Part shown: one piece after another, positions 11,261 through 21,106 of the stretch
Layout: each line of letters begins with the position of its first letter
Numbering within the stretch: the first letter of the stretch is position 1
Assembly: GCA_014904985.1 (NCBI GenBank)
Contig: MU129037.1
Coordinates: forward strand, 1-64,000
Direction of reading: 5' to 3'
Length of the DNA: 64,000 bases
Origin: Hydnum rufescens UP504
Taxonomy: Eukaryota; Basidiomycota; Agaricomycetes; Cantharellales; Hydnaceae
Notes under the pieces: generated by a model
Seen by the model: only the letters and a program-made list of their open reading frames with translations
Told to the model about the DNA's origin: nothing
Databases searched by the model: none
Program-made: the position numbers and the translations under genes

Positions 11261-11307
11261 GACCTCTTAGGTCCCTTCCTGCGTAGTGAAAGCCAGCCTA
11301 AGAGGTC
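11261..11307 (-). repeat. Right palindromic terminus
   Basis: Inverted copy of the left terminus, with a single G/A difference in the core (GTGAAAGCC against the complement of GGCTTCCAC). Confidence 0.9.
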
Positions 11308-12705
11308 AAAACTTGTTTCCCTGGGCTGATCATACCTTGTCAAAACCATCCTATCTCGACATGTCCGACTCCACTCATTTTGACTCAACCATGACCTCTG
11401 TTCAAAGCTACATGTTCAAATACATCCACATGCCTACTCCCTCTCTGACTCCACCCACACCACTCGTAGAACTCAACCTTGACAGGGACATCTTCCTTTT
11501 GTCTCAAGTTAAAAAGGAACAAAATGTAACCAACAAGGTATGGAATGCAGGACATCCGAAAAAGACATCACTAATGACAAAACAGACCTTTTGGCCTGAC
11601 TCTATCTCCTCTTCGCATGCTATTGTCAAGAATTACAATATCAATGAATCCTCTACCAATGTGCAGCCACTTGTGGGGCTCAAAACCCAGCGAAATGTCA
11701 ACCCTCATCTCACATTGCGTCCCCAGACCATGAATCTCTACCCACGTGCTATACTTCCTCCATTCATTCCTCTTCCCACTCAGCCTTGAAAGAACCTGAA
11801 TTGATTCAGAAGGACATTGTCAGTCACCAAGCAATCCCTACCATGCAGCAGTTGCATGAATCCTCAGACTCTCCCACAGGATCTCACCTTGAAAAGCACC
11901 CACTCTTTGTATCATCCTTCCTATTGGTCCTACTCTCCCTCCCAGCCTCCTCACGCACCCCACAGCCTTTGAAAAATCAGTATACTGTGACCCAGCAAAA
12001 ACACCAACTCTTACTGTGCATGGCCATCCTATCAACAAGCGATTATAGATTGCGAATACAATGCAGCACAGAAACTTGACAAGATCCAACATGAGTATGA
12101 AGAAAAGCAAAAGGAGGATATAAAGGACAATGCAGAACTACTTGACCAGTTAAGTTGTACCATCACCAATCACAACCTTCAAATGGATTCTCTCATGCCA
12201 CCCCTCTCTCTTCTTTCAGCAACCCTACATCAATGAGAAGCTGACCTCAAGGCAAAAGCCAAGGACCTTGACAAATGCAACCTCAAACTCTTACAACATG
12301 AGCAGTGTGTAACCAATTGGTGCGATCAGTTACTCTATCTGTCTATGTATCACCATGTTACCCAAGTCAACCATCTTGCTAAAATCTTTATCCAAGCAGC
12401 AGATATCATGTCACAGCAGCATCACTTAGACACCCCATATACAGCATTCGTCCTTCATTGTTGTATTGCTCCCGCACTTGCCAAGCTATCCGAATCCCTC
12501 TGCGCTCTGCACAATCTCGCCCCTTCCATCTCAACTGATGACTGAGCTGTCAAATATTATAAGAAATATGTGCATGACATTCAGTACAACCTAAAGGACA
12601 ACAAATGGGCCAAATTTAAGGACACCCCGACTGCATACAAACTAATGGAACTTCCATCCAACCTGGTGACTGACAAATCAGATGACGATGCAAATGGTTG
12701 GTAGC
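11308..12705 (+). pseudogene. Unidentified coiled-coil protein remnant
   Basis: Coding-like DNA runs across three frames. The first part (11286-11789) is serine/threonine/proline-rich. From about 11998 a helical, lysine/glutamate-rich stretch (KLDKIQHEYEEKQKEDIK) reads to the end near 12703, with internal TGA codons at 12234-12236 and 12542-12544 in positions compatible with arginine. The composition suggests a long coiled coil, perhaps a structural protein of another retroelement, but I do not recognise the family. It begins directly after the right palindromic terminus, so its 5' end may have been cut by that insertion. Confidence 0.4.
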
Positions 12706-13489
12706 CCATCACCACAACTCATCCTGGTCTCACAGTACACATGCCTCACCCAATGCAGTCCTCTATCCTCTCCCCTCCTTCCCCTATCCTCTTCCTCTCT
12801 CTCTCATTAAAAACAAAAAGAGATATGTGCTCGCCCCAATGTACCATCTCTCTCACCTGAAGGAAAAACCCCTCCTTTGCCCTTCTTTCTCTCCATGTAA
12901 AAAATATGTCACCTGTTGGCAAAACAATGTCCATTTCTCCTGACTCTCATTTCTCTCAAAGTCTGAAAGCCTTTATGTTGCTTGAATCTTTTCTTAAAAC
13001 TGACCTCACCTGGCAATGTGAACTTGTCAAAAAAAAAAAAAAAATCAATCAAAATCAAAAGAAAAACAACAAGTCAAAAGAAACAAAGTCATAGCCTGTA
13101 TAAAACAAAATTCCACAAGTCCATAACAACAAAACACACTAATTAGAAGACTTGCAACTTAACCAGCAAACAAAAACTAATCAAAAATTTCACCGAACCC
13201 AAACCCAAACCCGAACCTGAACCAAGTGCCCTGAAAATCCAAAGGTCCTCTCAAGTCTAGACTGTCTCAAATCCATTCATAAAAGCACTTCTCACACAAA
13301 ATCCTCTTTCCTCATCCCATCCACTGACTCTAAAAAGAACATATGTCAAAAACAACACAACTCATATAAATGCTTACCTAAAAAGGGTAGAACACCATTG
13401 AATATGCCTACAAACATACTCACCAAAGGCATTTCCAAAACTCACATGGAACTCCCATCCAACCCTGATGCATATACATCCCAGACAAT
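12706..13489. other. Non-coding, A-rich stretch
   Basis: No supported gene. Includes a CT-rich block (12750-12810) and an A-run at about 13029-13043; CpG-poor. Confidence 0.5.
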
Positions 13490-15180
13490 ATGATAGGGTA
13501 CATGATTTTCTTCATACAGCACATCAGGGACCAGAATGACCCAATTCTAAATCTCCACATCAGACAAAGGGGTTACTTTTGCCCCAACACAACAACCACA
13601 GTCCAAACATATACAATTGCCTGCCTTGAATCATATTGCATAACTCAAGAATACTCTGATGACTCCGATTTTCATGTGAAGGTGCAGATAAGAACGGCTG
13701 TATATGGGAATGTCAACAGAGACACAGTCCACCTTCCTACATTCACCCATCACCCTCCTGAATAAACCATCATCGTTGTTGTTGAATTGTCTCTAAAAAT
13801 AAAAATCTTCCTTCATCATGAAAATGCCAGGTGAATGAAAAACACCAAAAATGGAAAAGGGGAACATAAAACAGCAGGTCTGGTCATGTGTCAAAACTGA
13901 ATAACTGGATACAAAGTCATCGAAAAATGCGGACCACACGCCTTCATCTGCAATTCTAAAAACTCCCACTACAACCTCAAAAAAGCCATGAGTTCAACCA
14001 GTATGTAAAAACTGCAATCATTAAGGACATTCATTAAACATTCAGGAACTCAGGCAATATCAAGAACTCAGGCGATAATTCAAATTCGACTGATTAAATT
14101 CCTCTCTCATGTCAGGACTTTCAAACAATGGGAGAAACTGAAATCAGCCTTGGAACATTTGTAACCAACCACAACTTGCACTACCTGGCATTATGTGTAG
14201 GAGAATTTGGCATATTCTATCCCGACATCAAAAATGACACTGATCACTTCTATTATGCCTACTTAAGCCAAATCCAAATCAGGGACTTCAGTTCAGATGG
14301 TGGCCTTTTCATTTGAATCCACCTCATCCTTGTAGTATTTGGCAAAATGGACAACAAGTGCCCAGACCCATACTTCACCCACACAATCCCATCACCATTT
14401 GATCCTCTACGAAATAAAACACCACCTCTGCCTGCACCCTGATGACATTGACATATGAGAAGATGACAGCAAAATATGAATGGAAGTGACCCTGCCAATC
14501 AATGAAGGAATCCAAATCCATGGAAAACCTAAGCGAAATTAAATGGACACATGATCAATTGGTCTACAGATGCAAAAGTGACATAAAAGCAAATTGAACA
14601 ACTATCCTCAAGGCATGAATCAAAAAGTGTTCACCATGCCATTGGAACTTCACATGATTATATATCAGCAATTCAATTACCCATACCCCAAACCATTCAC
14701 CCATCTCAAACCCCACATGATTATCCACTATTATCCAAATCCCCAAGTTGCATTTGATGGTGTTATAAAGACAAAAAGAGTTGACTGGACAACATATGAG
14801 TTCAGAGAACTGCATAACAATTGACCCTCAATATGCCATGATCTTGAAATCAAATTTGCCCTTCTCCTCCATGTTCCAGAAAACATGACTGTGCCCCATT
14901 GAACCTTCTCCATGGATGCTCTTGACCTCCACCCTAACAATATCATCCAAAGTGGGTATTTGCTTAAAAATCCTAGGACAATATAAAGGAAAAACTATTA
15001 AAAATGCAGATATTAAAGACCCTTACCCAACAATAAGCGACTTCTATCACCAAATTCAAAGCATAAACTCACAGGAAATCTTGCTTTGGTTCAAAGGATG
15101 GACATGGTGGTTCTACACAAGGAGGCACAATCAGATCTCAATCATATAACTGTGGAAAAAGGCAAACAACATTGCAAGGG
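13490..15180 (+). pseudogene. Eroded coding-like region, unknown product
   Basis: Short plus-strand frames (13490-13765, 14128-14316, 14594-14824, 14916-15149) can be chained through stops and share the same A/C-rich codon style as the Gypsy remnant. Recurring features are aromatic-rich segments and a word MELPSN, seen both at about 12650 and at about 13447. I recognise no domain. It may be the internal part of the element whose LTR-like repeats follow at 15203, but this is inference. Confidence 0.3.
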
Positions 15181-15981
15181 GCTGCAATTAAAAGTGTTCA
15201 CCATCTGTGGAAGATAAAAACATCCAGTATCAGAAAATGTGAAATCACACCACTCCCAGCCTTTGGATGATCACATGACCAATTACGAAATTAATTACAG
15301 CTACACATGGAAATTGAATTTGTTCTATAACTGTCAGTTTTGATTGGAAAGGTATGCCCATATAACGGTTAGAAAGCTATGATTCACACCTTTCGAACAG
15401 TACCAAACACAAGTCTAACAGACCAAAACTGCACTCTCCAGGCCAATTTTACTATCAAAATCTAGGATTTCCAGTAAAAAACAAATTTATCCATCAGTTC
15501 ACATTCAATCCTCTCGGAACAACCACACCCAGAGAGATATAACAAATCCACATCCGATGGTACTGAGCGTCCAAAGAACAGATCAAAACTGAACTCTACA
15601 GAACAATATTACTATCAGAATCAACACCCATCAGTAAAAAACAAATTTCTCTGTCAGTTTACATCAGATCTGTTCGGAACCACTGTGCCCAGAAAGCTGT
15701 TAAAAATCTGCATCTAATGATACCAAGAACGTCTATTATGGATGCAAACTGCTGTTTCCACATCAAATCCCATCCCATGCACTTGTCCCCATTATCAACC
15801 AGCAACAAAACACCTTAACTATTGGACTATGCTCAAATTAATCTCCAGAACCCAGAGATATCCCTTCATTTCACCTCCCAGAATGCTCCACATGGTCAGT
15901 GACCTCATGCTCCAAACATTCCACATGCTCAGCAAATTGGTGACATCACCCCTTCTATGATTTCTTTTGTTCTCTTATGCA

Positions 15982-16073
15982 TGACTCACCTATGACACAT
16001 CTATGACATCACCCTTCTATGATTTCTTTTGTTCTCTTTATGCATGACTCACCTATGACTCACATATGACTCA
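15982..16073 (+). promoter_or_regulatory. Cluster of TGACTCA (Gcn4/AP-1-type) sites
   Basis: Perfect TGACTCA words occur at 15982, 16045, 16056 and 16067; the last three are spaced exactly 11 bases, about one helical turn. A fifth half-matching word (GGAGTCAT) follows at 16083. TGACTCA is the binding core of fungal bZIP factors of the Gcn4/Cpc1 class. The sites lie 50-140 bases upstream of a TATA box. Confidence 0.7.
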
Positions 16074-16114
16074 CCCATGAGGGAGTCATTTTCTTTACAC
16101 AGCCACCTCCAGAA

Positions 16115-16124
16115 AGGTATAAAA
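16115..16124 (+). promoter_or_regulatory. TATA box of LTR-like unit
   Basis: AAGGTATAAAAGCTGG, downstream of the TGACTCA cluster. The same word is conserved on the opposite strand at about 16891-16908 in the inverted copy. Confidence 0.7.
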
Positions 16125-16746
16125 GCTGGTAGATTTCCTATATCCCACACAATCATCTCCTCTCTGGAAATCATCACCATCAACCACTGTCAACTTTTCT
16201 GCTTGCCTCTAAAGAACAGTCTATCTATAAGCCATCTGGAGCTAAGTCATCTTCAAGGTTGTTGAGACAAAGCCACTGGAAGCCTTCTACATGATATAGA
16301 AGAAGGATTGGGAGCTCTGATGACTGTCAAATCAAACTCTGGTTCAGCCAGTGTGTAGATGGGAGACTGTATTTCTGTTTTTATTCAATGGGCTGGTTCG
16401 CTCTGATGGTTGATCACTCTCTAACAAGTTGTGTATGGTATTCAGTGGAGGATAAGATTGTGGTAATGGACTAGCTATAGTCAATGATATATCGAGGGAT
16501 GCTTGTGGAAGGCTTATATGTGTTGTATTGAACTGTTTACTGCTATTTGTGTGTACCTATTTGTGTCCTCCTGGTCAAAATGCGGATTCTAAAGAGAGCT
16601 CTAGACTAGTTTAAGCTTTATTTAGTATGTCAATGTGTTTCTCTCTCCTTCTGACTTAACTTTGTTATCACTCACCTTTCCTTGGATGTCCAGCAACTCT
16701 AACCTTAGGTCCTGCAACTATCCTTGGCTCAGTATTTCGCGTAGAG

Positions 16747-17882
16747 GGCTTCCAGTGACTTAGTCTTAACAACCTTGTATATGACTTAGCTCCAGATGGC
16801 TTTTAGATCAGTACTCTCTTCAGATGCAAGCAGATTTGTAGACAGTAGTATATTCCAGTAGTGAGGAGATGGGGGGATACAGGAAAATCTACCAGCTTTT
16901 ATACCTTTCTGAAGGTGGCTGTGTTTAAAGAATATGACTCACTCCTAGGTGAGTCATATGTGAGAACAATAGGGTTGTCAAGGAGGGTGAGTCATTCATA
17001 AGGTGGTTGCATGATAGGTGAGTCATTCATAAAGTGGTTGCAAGGAAGGTGAGTCATTCATAAACAGAACAAAAGGGTTGCTAAGGTGTTATCTTTCATA
17101 AAGTGGTTGCAAGGAAGGTGAGTCATTCATAAACAGAACAAAAGGGTAGTCAAGGAGGTGTTATCTTTCTTATCTGTGAAGTTCTAGAAGTTATTTGTGG
17201 CAATGGGGGATAAAATCAAAGGATATTTCCAAGTTCTTGGAGATTAATTTGTTTGTAGTCCAGTGGTTTAGATGTTCTTGTTGCTGGTTGATAATGGGGC
17301 AAGTGCATGGGATGGGATTCGATGCAGAAACAACATTTTGCATCCGTAATAGACGTTCTTGGTATCATTCGATGCGGGTTTTTAACAGCTTTCTGGGCGT
17401 GGTGGTTCTGAGCAGATCCGGTGTAAACTGACAGAGAAATTCATTTTTTACTGATGGGTGTTGATTCTGATAGTAATATCATTCTGTAGAGTTCAGTTTT
17501 GATCTGTTATTCACGTGCTCAGTACTGTTGGATGCGGATTTTTTATATCTTTCCAGGCGCGGTTGTTCCAAAGGGATTGGATGCAAACTGACGGAGAAAT
17601 TCATTTTTTACTGAAAATTCCGGATTTTGATAGTAAAATTGGTCTGGAGAGTGCAGTTTTGGTCCATTCAACTTGTGTTTGGTACCATTCGAAAGGTGTG
17701 AATCACAGCTTTCTAAGCATTATATGGGCGTACCTCTCTGATCAAAACTGATGGAGTAATCGAATGAACTCCATTTTCATGCACAGCCGTAATTAATTTC
17801 GTAATAGGTCACATGATCATTCCAATGGCTGGGATCAATGGATATTTGCATTTTCTGATACTGGATGTTTTTATCTTCCACA
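16747..17882 (-). repeat. LTR-like unit, inverted copy of 5' two thirds
   Basis: Reverse complement of about 15203-16285, diverged by substitutions and small indels. It keeps the TATA box (about 16891-16908) and has its own expanded set of sites: TGACTCA at 16934, and TGAGTCA at 16949, 16988, 17019, 17050 and 17119. The last four sit in a local tandem repeat (GGTTGCAAGGAAGGTGAGTC type). Confidence 0.75.
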
Positions 17883-17885
17883 ACG

Positions 17886-18722
17886 AATCACTAAAGCCAA
17901 GGATAGTTGCAGGACCTAAGGTTAGAGTTGCTGGACATCCAAGGAAAAGTAAGCATAATGAAATACAAATCAGGTTTTGAAGAAAGAAGGAAGAAAGACA
18001 CTGACAAGACTAACCAAGCACTGACCAGTCTGTAGCCCACAGATATCCACATTTTGACCAGGAGAACATAAACAAGAATACACAAATATCAGTAAACTAA
18101 CCAACACAACATGAACAATGTATAAGCCTTTCCACAAGCATCCCCTATGTATAAGCCTTTCCATAAGCATCCTACATGACATATAAGCCTTTCCACAAGC
18201 ATCCCCTATGTATAAGCCTTTCCATAAGCATCCTACATGACATATAAGCCTTTCCACAAGCATCCCAGACGATATATCATTGACTACAGCTAGTCCATAT
18301 CCCTTCCTATTCTCCACTGAACACCATACACATCTTGCAGAGTGTGATCAACCATTGAAGCGAACCAACCCAATGAATAGCAACAGAAATACAGTCTCCC
18401 ATCTACACACTGGCTGAACCAGATTTTGATTTGACAGTCATCAGAGCTCCCAACCCTTCTTCTATAACATATAAGCCTTCCTACAAGCATCCCCTATGTA
18501 TAAGCCTTTCTACAAAGCATCCCAGACAATATATCATTGACTACAGCTAGTCCATATCACATCCTATTCTCCACTGAACACCATACACATCTTGAAGAGT
18601 GTGATCAACCATTGAAGCAAACCAACCCAATGAATAACAACAGAAATACAGTCTCCCATCTACACACTGGCTGAACCAGATTTTTATTTGACAGTCATCG
18701 GAGCTCTCAACCCTTCTTCTAT
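17886..18722 (-). repeat. LTR-like unit, inverted 3' third plus partial duplication
   Basis: 17886-18450 is the reverse complement of about 16290-16730, and about 18262-18465 is repeated directly at 18512-18722 with few differences. Inside, about 18119-18262, five copies of a 31-bp unit containing TATA AGCCTTTCCACAAGCATCC lie in tandem; one or two more occur at 18468-18512. Together with the preceding copy the order is that of two tandem LTR-like units joined end to start. Confidence 0.75.
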
Positions 18723-19600
18723 AGTGGCTGTGAAAAGGATCACATGATCAGAAAAGCAGAGAAGGTCCTAGAAAGAACAAGGGATGGAATGTTAGATCTC
18801 GATAGAAACCTCTAGAATAGTAGGGATGTTAGATGGGAGGATGATAGAATGTTCTAGAATGGGTCCCTAAAGGTATAAATATCCCTTAAATCCAGCATGG
18901 TAGAACAACAAATCCAACACTAGGACTAGCTAGTAGAAGTTTGTCTCATAGATAGCTTCCTCTGAATCATAGTGATTGAGTGTTCCCTGGTATCAGGCCT
19001 TATAAATTCACCTTGCCAGTGCAATTAAGTACCTCTGGTGTGGTCCAGCTAGTGAATGGAATGTGTGTAGTCCCACTAGTTGTATAATAGCCCACTATAG
19101 TTAAAGCTCACTTGTATCTGAATCTGAATCTAAACCCAGACATAGCGATCTGGTAAATACTGCATATCCAATACAGGCATAGTGACCTGATACAACCTCT
19201 CACCTGGACTCCAAGTAGCCAGAACCTTTGATTACATAATATGCGGATATTGACACAATTGACATAGCACTACAGGCCACTACTTTCTTACAACACTAGA
19301 TCACTACATTTCCAGTTTGTCTCATCCTTCCTTGACTTGACCTAGAGTCATACTACTTCTCCCTGAGGACCTCTATTGTGCCTTCTTGTCCAAGTTTGCA
19401 GCTTGCAAGTTGTAAGGTATTAATATCATTCCACCTCAGTAGTGTGCAGTTCCTGCATACCTCTCCCACCTTCCTATAGCTTCTAGCTACACCTTGTGTA
19501 CTTAGAGCATCCTGTGAAACCTTGCACCATTCTCACTGACTAAGACTGAGGCTCAAGTTGGACAGCTTGCCCTCAGAGTTCTGTGGTCATACAACCTAGC
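18723..19600. other. Non-coding, possible further LTR fragment
   Basis: No gene is supported. A TATA-like word in AAGGTATAAATATCC (about 18868) and TCACATGATCA (about 18738), which also occurs near the start of the preceding unit, suggest a diverged LTR-type promoter. The rest (to about 19600) shows nothing clear, apart from possible eroded 5' parts of the DPH7-like copy that follows. Confidence 0.35.
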
Positions 19601-19972
19601 CCATAAAACTCTTCTACAGTGGTCAATAATGATGATAGGTCCCATGACAAAAACAGCATATATTCTGGTAATGAGTCCCTCTGATTGATCATTTAATCAC
19701 CTGAAATCTTCACAAGAGGTAGTGATGATTGCAAGATGAATGGCTGAGATATCTGCCAAGGATTCAGCCATGCACCAGCCAATACTCATCAATAAAAGGA
19801 AAGTACATTGTGAGCCACCATCAGACCAATGTGCCCCCTTCTAATGCCCAGCAGATTTGATGCCAGAGTGACTATGATCCAACACCACTCACATGTACAA
19901 CATCTCTTAGCAGCTGGAAGGCAAGTCTAAGTGACAGTTTTCCTCCAAAACATTGTTCTTTATTACTGGATC

Positions 19973-20812
19973 TGTCAGGATCAAATTGACATTTGCTTCT
20001 GCCTAAGGACTTACCCATCAGAGTATCATTCTTCATCGACTCTATCATATGGCACCTACTTCCTCAAATGCTCTTGTCTCCTCTCTCCCTCCATTCACTA
20101 CGGGGGTTATTGTCATCCTTGCCATTATTGGCATTTCGCTTATTATTATTGCCCTCATTCTATCGGGCCTCGGCCAGTGGGCTATGGGCTGGGTAGTCAA
20201 CCAGTGGCAGCATTGGCGCCCTTGTCAGCACCTGTCGTTCCCTCATTCCCCACATGAGTCCATGGAGTTGCCAATCCAGACTCCCCCTCCTCTACCCCCA
20301 GTCCCTGCATCCACATCACCTGTCCCAATCCGTACTCCATCCACATCATTACGGTCATTTGACACTTTGGACACCTTTGGAGTAGCCAGGCGTACACTGC
20401 CTTGGAAGTACATACGCTAAGGGGATACATATGGAAGTTGGGGCATAGCCATGTGGAGGTGCGCACAGGATTCATAACACGGCTGCATCAGCTTAGTGAG
20501 GCTTAGTGATGGTGGCTGTGGAGGCTGACTGATGGGCTGTGGAGCCAGCATTCTAGGAGGATCCAGAAGGTTATGGAAGATGGCGGAAGACTCTGGAAGG
20601 CTGGAGGCTGTGTGCAGGAAATAGTATTTATAGCCCTTCACAGTTGGGGGATCACCAGTTTTGATCTCTCAGGATTCCCACTGCGATAGGTGCGAGACTT
20701 GTGTATCCCTTGTTGTGTGGTGTATACTCAGGATTCCCACTGCGATAGCATGTGGTTATTTAATCTCTTTCCTATTTCTGTTTGTGGCTTCAACGGCAGT
20801 GTCGCCCTGACA
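19973..20812 (+). mobile_element. Solo-LTR-like insertion with 5-bp target duplication
   Basis: The unit starts TGTCAG and ends CTGACA, is flanked on both sides by GGATC (19968-19972 and 20813-20817) and interrupts a homologous block, so its ends are exact. TG...CA termini with a 5-bp duplication are hallmarks of LTR retrotransposons. At 840 bp with no pol it fits a solo LTR. A TATA-like word (TATTTATAGCCC, about 20628) and a repeated word, CTCAGGATTCCCACTGCGATAG (near 20669 and 20730), lie in the 3' part as expected for an LTR promoter and R region. It contains the ORF 20049-20420. Confidence 0.8.
20049..20420 (+). CDS. Small single-pass membrane protein encoded in the LTR-like unit
   Basis: An uninterrupted 123-codon frame begins with ATG in an acceptable context. 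Residues about 18-45 form one strongly hydrophobic segment (GVIVILAIIGISLIIIALIL), followed by a tryptophan-rich juxtamembrane stretch and a proline/serine/threonine-rich tail to a basic end (KYIR). No signal peptide distinct from the anchor is seen. I do not recognise the protein. It lies upstream of the unit's TATA-like word, so transcription would need an upstream start. It could be a chance frame, but a 20-residue aliphatic block followed by a compositionally distinct tail is more gene-like than random. Confidence 0.4.
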   Translation: MAPTSSNALVSSLPPFTTGVIVILAIIGISLIIIALILSGLGQWAMGWVVNQWQHWRPCQHLSFPHSPHESMELPIQTPPPLPPVPASTSPVPIRTPSTSLRSFDTLDTFGVARRTLPWKYIR

Positions 20813-21106
20813 GGATCAAATAGCCATGATCATTCCATGCAGGTATTTGATATTCATTATCCTTTACACCCACTTATATCAGTGAATGTGGGCCCAAATA
20901 TTGAGCAGAAAGAAGATGCATGCATGCATGATGGCTTCAAAGTCAATGAACTCCATGACAGTGTAACTGTGATTAGCTTGGTTGAAGAAGAACTGGTGGA
21001 TGATAAGTGGTCAGTTATTACTTGATTTGATGAGCACACATCTTTGGTGTATGGGGTGGACTGGAAATGTGGTACCATGGGTGAAGAGTGATTCAATGAC
21101 CAAACA

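Larger units (their letters stand above)
9421..11307. mobile_element. 1.9-kb element with palindromic inverted termini and repeat-filled core
   Basis: The segment is bounded by two 47-bp sequences (9421-9467 and 11261-11307) that are reverse complements of each other with one mismatch. Each is itself palindromic at its ends (GACCTCTTAGG...CCTAAGAGGTC). Between them lie an 18-bp tandem array, short TTAGGG-like runs, a tRNA-like sequence and about four 160-bp satellite units dominated by the E-box palindrome AGCAGCTGCT. No transposase-like frame is present, so it would be non-autonomous. No target duplication is evident; the outer six bases (ACTTTG left, CAAAACT right) may be weak extensions of the inverted repeat. 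It separates the Gypsy remnant from the coding-like remnant after 11308. Confidence 0.7.
15203..16731 (+). repeat. LTR-like unit, forward copy
   Basis: This 1.5-kb unit begins TGTGGAAG and could end in CA at 16731. It is the forward member of an inverted cluster: its 5' two thirds recur inverted at 16747-17882 and its 3' third recurs inverted at 17886-18450. It carries TGACTCA sites and a TATA box in the arrangement expected of an LTR promoter. LTR identity is inferred from promoter, TG start and repetition; no matching polypurine tract or primer site was found. Confidence 0.6.
19610..21095 (+). pseudogene. Decayed DPH7-like copy, split by an insertion
   Basis: Two blocks, 19610-19972 and 20813-21095, match the middle and 3' part of the DPH7-like gene at 37972-39438, in the opposite orientation. 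The match includes its introns (for example ATGAGTCCCTCTGATTGATC), so this is a DNA-level duplicate, not a retrocopy. The 3' block keeps a recognisable WD-type segment ending in FDEHTSLVYGVDWK. Both blocks carry stops. An 840-bp unit with a GGATC target duplication separates them. The copy ends about 10 bases from the stop codon of the convergent NLR gene. Confidence 0.75.

Noticed and set aside
15203..18722. Protein-coding genes in the short ORFs of this interval
   Set aside because: The frames mirror each other in the inverted copies and contain no motif; the DNA behaves as non-coding LTR-like repeat.
20049..20420. Envelope protein of a retrovirus-like element
   Set aside because: A single transmembrane segment with no cysteine pattern, fusion peptide or signal peptide; only a generic membrane protein can be claimed.
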